DNA of 10,954 bases from Pseudomonadota bacterium. GTDB taxonomy: Bacteria; Myxococcota_A; UBA796; SXON01. The stretch spans positions 1-10,954 of the forward strand of contig SXOM01000041.1 of NCBI GenBank assembly GCA_005776735.1, read 5' to 3'. Each line of letters begins with the position of its first letter. The stretch's first letter is position 1. The translations under genes were made by a program, and so were the position numbers. Below, in pieces: positions 7,152-10,954 of this stretch. The notes under the pieces were generated by a model that was given only the letters and a program-made list of their open reading frames with translations, did no database searches and was not told the DNA's origin.

Positions 7152-7763
7152 ATGGACCTCGCCGCCCGCCTCCGCGACCCCGCCTGCACCCTCGACGAGC
7201 TGCGCACCTGGCTCGATTCGGCCGACCACGCCGCGCGGGTGGCCGCGCTCCAGACGTGCGGCGCCACCGAGATGGGCCGCCTCTACGAGCTCGCCGCCAC
7301 CGCCCCGCCCATCGACGAGGCGCACTTCGTCCTCGACCGCGGCCCGCGCGTCCCCGTGGCCCACGAAGGCTGGAACTCGTTGCCGCTCCCGTCGATCGCG
7401 CGGCGGTTCCAGAAGGTCTTCTGTCGGCCCGACGCGGGCGGCCCACCCCGCGTCTTCGGCTACAACCACAGCCCCCTGCGGCCGCTCATCGGGCCCGGCT
7501 ACTTCCAGCTCGTCCCCACCGCGCCGAACGCAGAGTGGGAGGGCCGGGGGGCGTGGGTCGTCGACTACTTCAAGGTCCCCGACGGGCCGGTCGCCGAAGG
7601 CTGGCCGTGGGTCGTGCCCAACTGGGTAGGCCCGCAGATCCTGGTCTACAACGGCACGCGCGACTTCATGCGGAAGGTCAGCGAGCACGTGTCCGTGGGC
7701 AAACCGTGGGCGCGCACCGGCGCGCTGCCGTTCTGCTTCAGCCTGACCCGCGTGCCCGAGTGA
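7152..7763 (+). CDS. Conserved-looking cytoplasmic protein, function unknown
   Basis: Predicted 203-residue soluble protein with no signal peptide or membrane segment. I do not recognise a named family. The N-terminal 55 residues look helical. The C-terminal part contains compact, motif-like segments, FGYNHSPLRPLIGPGYFQL (about 106-124), VVDYFKVP, GWPWVVPN and FMRKVSEHVSVGKPW, which look like a conserved alpha/beta fold. I have a vague memory of similar roughly 200-residue hypothetical proteins in myxobacteria, but cannot name a function. The start is well supported: GGGGG at 7142-7146 stands five bases before the ATG. It lies 27 bp after the propeller gene, so it may be on the same transcript, and is followed by the 7773-7877 palindrome. 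Confidence 0.78.
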   Translation: MDLAARLRDPACTLDELRTWLDSADHAARVAALQTCGATEMGRLYELAATAPPIDEAHFVLDRGPRVPVAHEGWNSLPLPSIARRFQKVFCRPDAGGPPRVFGYNHSPLRPLIGPGYFQLVPTAPNAEWEGRGAWVVDYFKVPDGPVAEGWPWVVPNWVGPQILVYNGTRDFMRKVSEHVSVGKPWARTGALPFCFSLTRVPE

Positions 7764-7772
7764 AGCCCGTTC

Positions 7773-7877
7773 GGGGCGCGGCGCCGCGACCGTCCCGAAG
7801 GCGGCCGGGGCTGGCGCGCCGCGCGCGGCGCCCGGCGGCCTCCCCTCGTTTCGGGACGGTCGCGGGGCGCCGCCCGG
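7773..7877. repeat. Large imperfect palindrome, dispersed repeat element
   Basis: CCGCGACCGTCCCGAA (7784-7799) and TTCGGGACGGTCGCGG (7850-7865) are perfect 16-bp inverted arms. Pairing extends outward through GC-rich sequence to about 7773 and 7877 with two small 2-base indels. The 50-base centre is itself GC-rich and partly self-complementary. The right arm is identical to 58-73, so this is a family present at least twice in 11 kb. It fills nearly all of the 127-bp gap between two plus-strand genes and carries no coding sequence. It looks like a REP/MITE-type element, but no target-site duplication could be established by eye. Confidence 0.8.
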
Positions 7878-7890
7878 ACCGGGCCTGACC

Positions 7891-9009
7891 TTGCTGCTGC
7901 TGGTCGCCGGGATCGCCGTGTTCTGGGTGAGCGTGGCCTTGCGGGTGCGCCGTTCGCGGGCCGACACGCGGTGGCGGCTCGGGCCCGACGCCCCGGTGGC
8001 GCCGGGGTTGCCGCGCCTTTGCGTCGTGATTCCCGCGCGGGACGAAGCGCGGAACATCGCCGCGTGCCTGGAGAGCGTGGCGGCCAGCGACCACCCGGCG
8101 CTCGAGGTGCTGGTCTTCGACGACGGCTCCACCGACGGCACCGCCGAGCTTGCGCGGGCGGCAGGGGCGCGGGTCGTCGAAGGCGGCGGGGGCGCGCTCC
8201 CCGCGGGGTGGAAGGGCAAACCGTGGGCGCTGCAGCGGGCGCGGGAGCACCTGCCCGACGCGGACTGGATCGTGTTCCTCGACGCCGACGTGCGCGTGGC
8301 GCCGGGGGCGCTCTCGCGCATCCACTCCTGGGCGTTGGCACAAGAGGCGGACTTCGTGTCGGGGTTCGGGAAGCTCGAGATGGGGAGCTTCTGGGAGCAC
8401 GTCATCCAGCCCTCGGTGGGGGGGCTCATCCTCGCCGGGAACGACCTGGCCACCGTCAACGACGACACCAAGGGCGACAAGGTGATCGCCAACGGGCAGC
8501 TCATCCTGGTGCGCCGCGCCGCCTACGATGCGGTGGACGGGCACGGGGCCGTACGCGACGACATCCTCGACGACATCGGGCTTGCTCGGGCGTTCAAGCG
8601 GGCGGGGTTCCGGGTGCGGGCGCTGATGCTGCGCGAGCTCTTCCGGTGCCGGATGTACACCGGGCTCGGCGAGCTGTGGCACGGCTGGACCAAGAACCTG
8701 TACTCCGGCATGGAGTTCAAGTTCGGGGTGGTGCTCCTCGTCGTGGGCCTGGTGCTCGTGGAGTTCTTGAGCCCCTACGCGATCGTGGGCGTGGCGGTGA
8801 TGCGGGGCGACGCGGTGCTCTTGGGGTCGAGCCTCGCGCTCCTGGGGCTGATGCACGGCGTTCGTGCGTGGATGGACACGATGTTCGACCAGCCCCGGCG
8901 GTACGGCCTCCTGCAGGGCCTCGGCGCCGCCATGCTCGTGGGGCTGTTGCTCGACTCGGTGCGGCGCACCCGCGCCGGTCGGCGCACCTGGAAGGGGCGC
9001 ACCTACTGA
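7891..9009 (+). CDS. Family 2 glycosyltransferase, membrane-anchored
   Basis: Predicted 372-residue inner-membrane glycosyltransferase (GT2, GT-A fold) that should transfer a sugar from a nucleotide donor to a lipid-like acceptor on the cytoplasmic face. An N-terminal membrane helix (about 1-18) precedes the catalytic domain: VVIPARDEARNI (45-56), FDDGSTDGT (76-84), AGWKGKPWA (105-113), the DxD metal site FLDADV (129-134), ANGQLILVRR (200-209), ILDDIGLA (225-232, the acidic catalytic-base region, usually ED), RMYTG (254-258) and LWHGWTKNL (262-270). Further membrane helices lie at about 277-302, 308-325 and 343-356. This layout and the closing WKGRTY match the CrtQ/HpnB-like subgroup found with carotenoid or hopanoid genes. 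The start is a TTG with no visible ribosome site; it is preferred because it includes the first membrane helix. The upstream palindrome ends only 13 bases before it. Confidence 0.88.
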   Translation: MLLLVAGIAVFWVSVALRVRRSRADTRWRLGPDAPVAPGLPRLCVVIPARDEARNIAACLESVAASDHPALEVLVFDDGSTDGTAELARAAGARVVEGGGGALPAGWKGKPWALQRAREHLPDADWIVFLDADVRVAPGALSRIHSWALAQEADFVSGFGKLEMGSFWEHVIQPSVGGLILAGNDLATVNDDTKGDKVIANGQLILVRRAAYDAVDGHGAVRDDILDDIGLARAFKRAGFRVRALMLRELFRCRMYTGLGELWHGWTKNLYSGMEFKFGVVLLVVGLVLVEFLSPYAIVGVAVMRGDAVLLGSSLALLGLMHGVRAWMDTMFDQPRRYGLLQGLGAAMLVGLLLDSVRRTRAGRRTWKGRTY

Positions 9010-9028
9010 CGGGGAGGCGGGCGCTCGC

Positions 9029-10219
9029 TCAGCGGCCGAGGAGCAGGCTGACCGCGCGGTCGGCCTCTTCTTCGTCCTGGTTGAGGATCGTGTGGTCGGT
9101 CGTGCCGTAGTCGGTGACCGTCATGTACGCCGAGTTGTCCGGCTGCAACTTGAGCAGATCGTTGACCGACTCGACGGGCAGCAGGGGGTCGACGCTGGAG
9201 TACCACACGCCCAGCGGGTAGGTGAGGCCGCCCTTGCTGACGGCGTGCCACAAGCTGTAGGCGTAGATGTTGGCCGAGACGTCGTCGCGGGAGTTGCCGG
9301 CGGCGCTGTTGAGATCGCCCTCGATCTGGCCGTCGCCGTCGTCGTCGACGTGGTCGGGGTAGATGCGGGCGAGGCCGTCGTTGACGTCGTGGAAGGTGGC
9401 GTCGTCCCAGGTGAGGCGCGTGAGCACGTCCATCGTGGAGTCGACCACGATGCCCTTGACCGGCGCCGCGTGCTGGTTGGGCACCTCGCGCAAGAGGTCG
9501 CGGATGCGCAGCTCGCCCGCGGCGCGCCCACCTTCGCCGAGGCCGACGAGGTACACGCCGGACGCGTCGAGCGCGATCGGCAGCGCGTCGAGGCCGAGCT
9601 CGGTACGCTTCTCCGCGGCGAACTCGGCGTCGGGGTTGGCCACCGTGCTCATGATGTAGGCGAGGTAGCGCCCGTTGCGGTGGACGCCGCCGTCGAGCTC
9701 CCAGTTGTTGTTGCGGGTGCCCGTCTCGTTGTGCCAGAGGTCGCCCCAGCAATTGGCCGGGTACAACGTGAACGCGCCGGCGTCGGCCAGGGCGGCGGGG
9801 AGCGTGCCGTAGTTGTGCTCGGTGGGCTCGAGCTCTTCGGGGGCCAACCCGTCGAGCAGGCCCAGCGTCTCGAACACCTTGTTCGCCGCCCACTCCGACG
9901 AGAGGCGGTCTTCGCCGGAGTAGTGCACCGCCTCGTCCGAGTCGAACGCGGGCACCACGCCGTCGGCGCGCGCCTCGACGTAGTCGAACGCGCCGCCGTG
10001 GAAGAAGATCACGATGGGCGCCGCCTCGGTGAGCGTGGAGGCGTACACGGCGTAGAACGTGGCGGGATTTCCGTCGGGACAGGTGAGCCCGTAGTAGTGG
10101 AACGGCTGCACCACCAGGTCGGTGCGGCGGGTGTAGTCGTTCTGGAACGAGATGGTCTCGATCTCCAGAGGGTCCGCCTGGGGGGTGAAGCAGCCGATTG
10201 CCAGGAGCAGCAGGGTCAC
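9029..10219 (-). CDS. Alpha/beta-hydrolase-like lipoprotein, nucleophile Ser apparently missing
   Basis: Predicted 396-residue lipoprotein. It starts at GTG (complement of 10217-10219), and the signal peptide MTLLLLAIGC is very short, with lipobox Cys10. The fold looks like an alpha/beta hydrolase of the esterase type: VIFFHGGAF (70-78) matches the oxyanion-hole HGG motif, D344 in SSVDPLLP and H376 in TTDHTILN suit the acid and histidine of the triad. At the expected nucleophile elbow, VGLGEGG (225-231), Gly228 occupies the Ser position of GxSxG. If read correctly the protein is a non-catalytic relative or uses another residue. A calcium-loop-like segment DDDGDGQIEGDL (292-303) fits DxDxDG. 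It is convergent with the glycosyltransferase (19 bp apart, no obvious terminator) and divergent from the dehydratase. The protein should sit in the outer or inner membrane facing outward. Confidence 0.85.
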   Translation of the reverse strand: MTLLLLAIGCFTPQADPLEIETISFQNDYTRRTDLVVQPFHYYGLTCPDGNPATFYAVYASTLTEAAPIVIFFHGGAFDYVEARADGVVPAFDSDEAVHYSGEDRLSSEWAANKVFETLGLLDGLAPEELEPTEHNYGTLPAALADAGAFTLYPANCWGDLWHNETGTRNNNWELDGGVHRNGRYLAYIMSTVANPDAEFAAEKRTELGLDALPIALDASGVYLVGLGEGGRAAGELRIRDLLREVPNQHAAPVKGIVVDSTMDVLTRLTWDDATFHDVNDGLARIYPDHVDDDGDGQIEGDLNSAAGNSRDDVSANIYAYSLWHAVSKGGLTYPLGVWYSSVDPLLPVESVNDLLKLQPDNSAYMTVTDYGTTDHTILNQDEEEADRAVSLLLGR

Positions 10220-10223
10220 GAAT

Positions 10224-10228
10224 CCTCC
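10224..10228 (-). promoter_or_regulatory. Strong Shine-Dalgarno deciding the GTG start of the hydrolase-like gene
   Basis: On the minus strand GGAGG is followed by ATTC and then GTG at 10219-10217, a near-ideal ribosome site with slightly short spacing. It fixes the start of the lipoprotein at the GTG that gives the signal peptide and lipobox. Confidence 0.7.
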
Positions 10229-10236
10229 GCGACGAC

Positions 10237-10244
10237 ACTATAGC
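10237..10244. promoter_or_regulatory. Possible shared -10 element in divergent intergenic region
   Basis: The only AT-rich patch in the 47-bp gap between the divergent genes is ACTATAGC. On the minus strand it reads TATAGT (5 of 6 matching TATAAT); on the plus strand TATAGC (4 of 6). The palindromic CTATAG centre could serve both directions. No good -35 box was found at normal spacing on either strand. Confidence 0.3.
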
Positions 10245-10266
10245 CGGCTGGTTAGTCCCGTGGGTC

Positions 10267-10749
10267 ATGCGCTGGCGCCTGGTGGATCGGATCGATGAGA
10301 TGGAGCGGGACCGCTTCGTCGCGGGCTCGGTGTGCTTCGCGCCGGAACTCGAGCTTTTCGCCGACCACTTCCCCGGTTTTCCGGTGGTGCCGGGCGTCAT
10401 CCTGATGGAGTCGCTCGCGCAGCTCGCGGGCAAGCTCATCGGCTACAGCGTCCGGTTGAACCGGGGAGACTGGCCGTTTCCCATCCTGTCGATGATGCAG
10501 GCGGTGAAGTTCCGGCGGTTCGTACGCCCGGGCGAAGAGGTGCGGCTCGAAGCGCGGGTGCTCAGCCTGCGCGACGAGAGCGCGGTCATGGACGTGCGGG
10601 CCTGGGTCGGCGGCCGCACGGTCGCGCAGGCCGAGCAGACGTTCGTGTTCAACGCCGTCGTGCTCACCGAGCCGGGAGAGGCCGAGCGCCTCGAAGCGCT
10701 GGAACGCAGCGAGCTGCGCAGGTTGTGGGCCGGGTATCCCGGTGACTGA
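10267..10749 (+). CDS. FabZ-like 3-hydroxyacyl-ACP dehydratase (hotdog fold)
   Basis: Predicted 160-residue cytoplasmic dehydratase that removes water from 3-hydroxyacyl-ACP to give the trans-2-enoyl form during acyl-chain elongation. The FabZ signature HFPGFPVVPGVILMESLAQ (34-52) is intact, with the catalytic His34 and Glu48 at the normal 14-residue spacing. The later KFRRFVRPGEEVRLEARV (81-98) matches the conserved second half of the hotdog. Length is usual for the family, with a somewhat longer charged C-terminus. The frame is open further upstream to 10198, but that sequence overlaps the divergent gene, so the ATG at 10267 is chosen. Its end overlaps the ketosynthase start by eight bases, implying translational coupling and a shared pathway. 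Whether it serves housekeeping fatty acids or a secondary acyl product (aryl polyene, polyunsaturated lipid) cannot be decided here. I therefore leave the symbol blank. Confidence 0.9.
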   Translation: MRWRLVDRIDEMERDRFVAGSVCFAPELELFADHFPGFPVVPGVILMESLAQLAGKLIGYSVRLNRGDWPFPILSMMQAVKFRRFVRPGEEVRLEARVLSLRDESAVMDVRAWVGGRTVAQAEQTFVFNAVVLTEPGEAERLEALERSELRRLWAGYPGD

Positions 10750-10954
10750 GCGCGTCGTCGTCTCCGGGGTGGGCATGGTCACGCCGCTCGGCGTCGGGGT
10801 CGAGCCCACGTGGCGCGCCGTGCTCCGGGGCGAAAACGGCGTCGGCCCCATCCGGCGGTTCGACGCGACCGGGTTCCCGGTGCGCTTCGCCGCCGAAGCG
10901 CCGGTGCAAGGCGAAGGGGCCGCGCTCAAGGCCCGCCTCACCGAGCTCGCGGCC
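10742..10954 (+). CDS. Beta-ketoacyl-ACP synthase (FabF-like), 5' part, cut by window edge
   Basis: Only the first 71 residues are present and the frame is open to the last base. It starts with GTG at 10742, inside the end of the dehydratase gene (8-bp overlap). The translation opens MTERVVVSGVGMVTPLGVGV and continues TWRAVLRGENGVGPIRRFD (about 23-41), which is the conserved N-terminus of KAS II type condensing enzymes. These extend acyl-ACP with malonyl-ACP in the cytoplasm. The catalytic Cys-His-His residues lie beyond the window, so activity and chain-length-factor alternatives cannot be tested. Pairing with the FabZ-like gene indicates an acyl-building operon continuing to the right. Confidence 0.88.
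   Translation, partial: MTERVVVSGVGMVTPLGVGVEPTWRAVLRGENGVGPIRRFDATGFPVRFAAEAPVQGEGAALKARLTELAA

Noticed and set aside
5523..8504. Long minus-strand open frame (about 990 codons)
   Set aside because: It runs antisense to parts of four well-supported plus-strand genes and through the intergenic palindrome. Its composition is low-complexity and no motif is recognisable.
9010..9028. Terminator between convergent genes
   Set aside because: The 19-bp gap has no clear stem-loop or T-tract on either strand.
8864..10243. Plus-strand open frame over the hydrolase-like gene
   Set aside because: Antisense shadow of the minus-strand lipoprotein, which has a strong ribosome site, signal peptide, lipobox and hydrolase motifs.

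Overview
The window is a very GC-rich stretch of bacterial chromosome with nine protein genes: eight complete and one cut by the right edge. Several traits suggest a Myxococcota-like (deltaproteobacterial) environmental bacterium: several Cys-rich exported proteins, lamin-tail domains joined by Asp-Gly-Thr linkers, a possible C-terminal Cys/hydrophobic/Arg sorting tail, and lipoproteins with Asp/Thr-rich tethers. This assignment is inferred from gene style, not from a marker gene. I see no rRNA, tRNA, CRISPR array, transposase or phage gene.

Layout. (1) 134-2090: a tightly coupled MoxR-type AAA+ ATPase and CoxE-like VWA protein, a classic pairing thought to act in metal insertion or complex maturation. 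(2) 2187-3962: an exported protein with three lamin-tail domains. (3) 3963-4648: about 690 bp without a convincing gene, holding a 61-bp tandem repeat (about 2.8 copies) and two strong GC hairpins. (4) 4649-7124: two adjacent lipoprotein genes, the second a beta-propeller with four regular 4-Cys repeats inserted. (5) 7152-7763: a cytoplasmic protein I do not recognise. (6) 7773-7877: a large imperfect palindrome whose 16-base core recurs at 58-73. (7) 7891-9009: a membrane-anchored family 2 glycosyltransferase of the type often seen with carotenoid or hopanoid genes. (8) 9029-10219, minus strand: an alpha/beta-hydrolase-like lipoprotein whose nucleophile-elbow serine appears to be glycine. (9) 10267-10954: an overlapping FabZ-like dehydratase and a beta-ketoacyl-ACP synthase that runs off the edge, the start of a lipid or polyketide-type operon.

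How the genes work together. The MoxR/VWA pair is a functional unit. The three exported proteins in the middle share a cell-surface theme but no obvious pathway. The dehydratase/ketosynthase pair belongs to acyl-chain building. Linking it to the upstream glycosyltransferase, as in aryl-polyene or glycolipid loci, is only a hypothesis, because the minus-strand lipoprotein lies between them. I did not find a clear, complete, previously undescribed system. The best candidates for a second look are the Cys-repeat propeller, the apparent pseudo-esterase and the repeat families.
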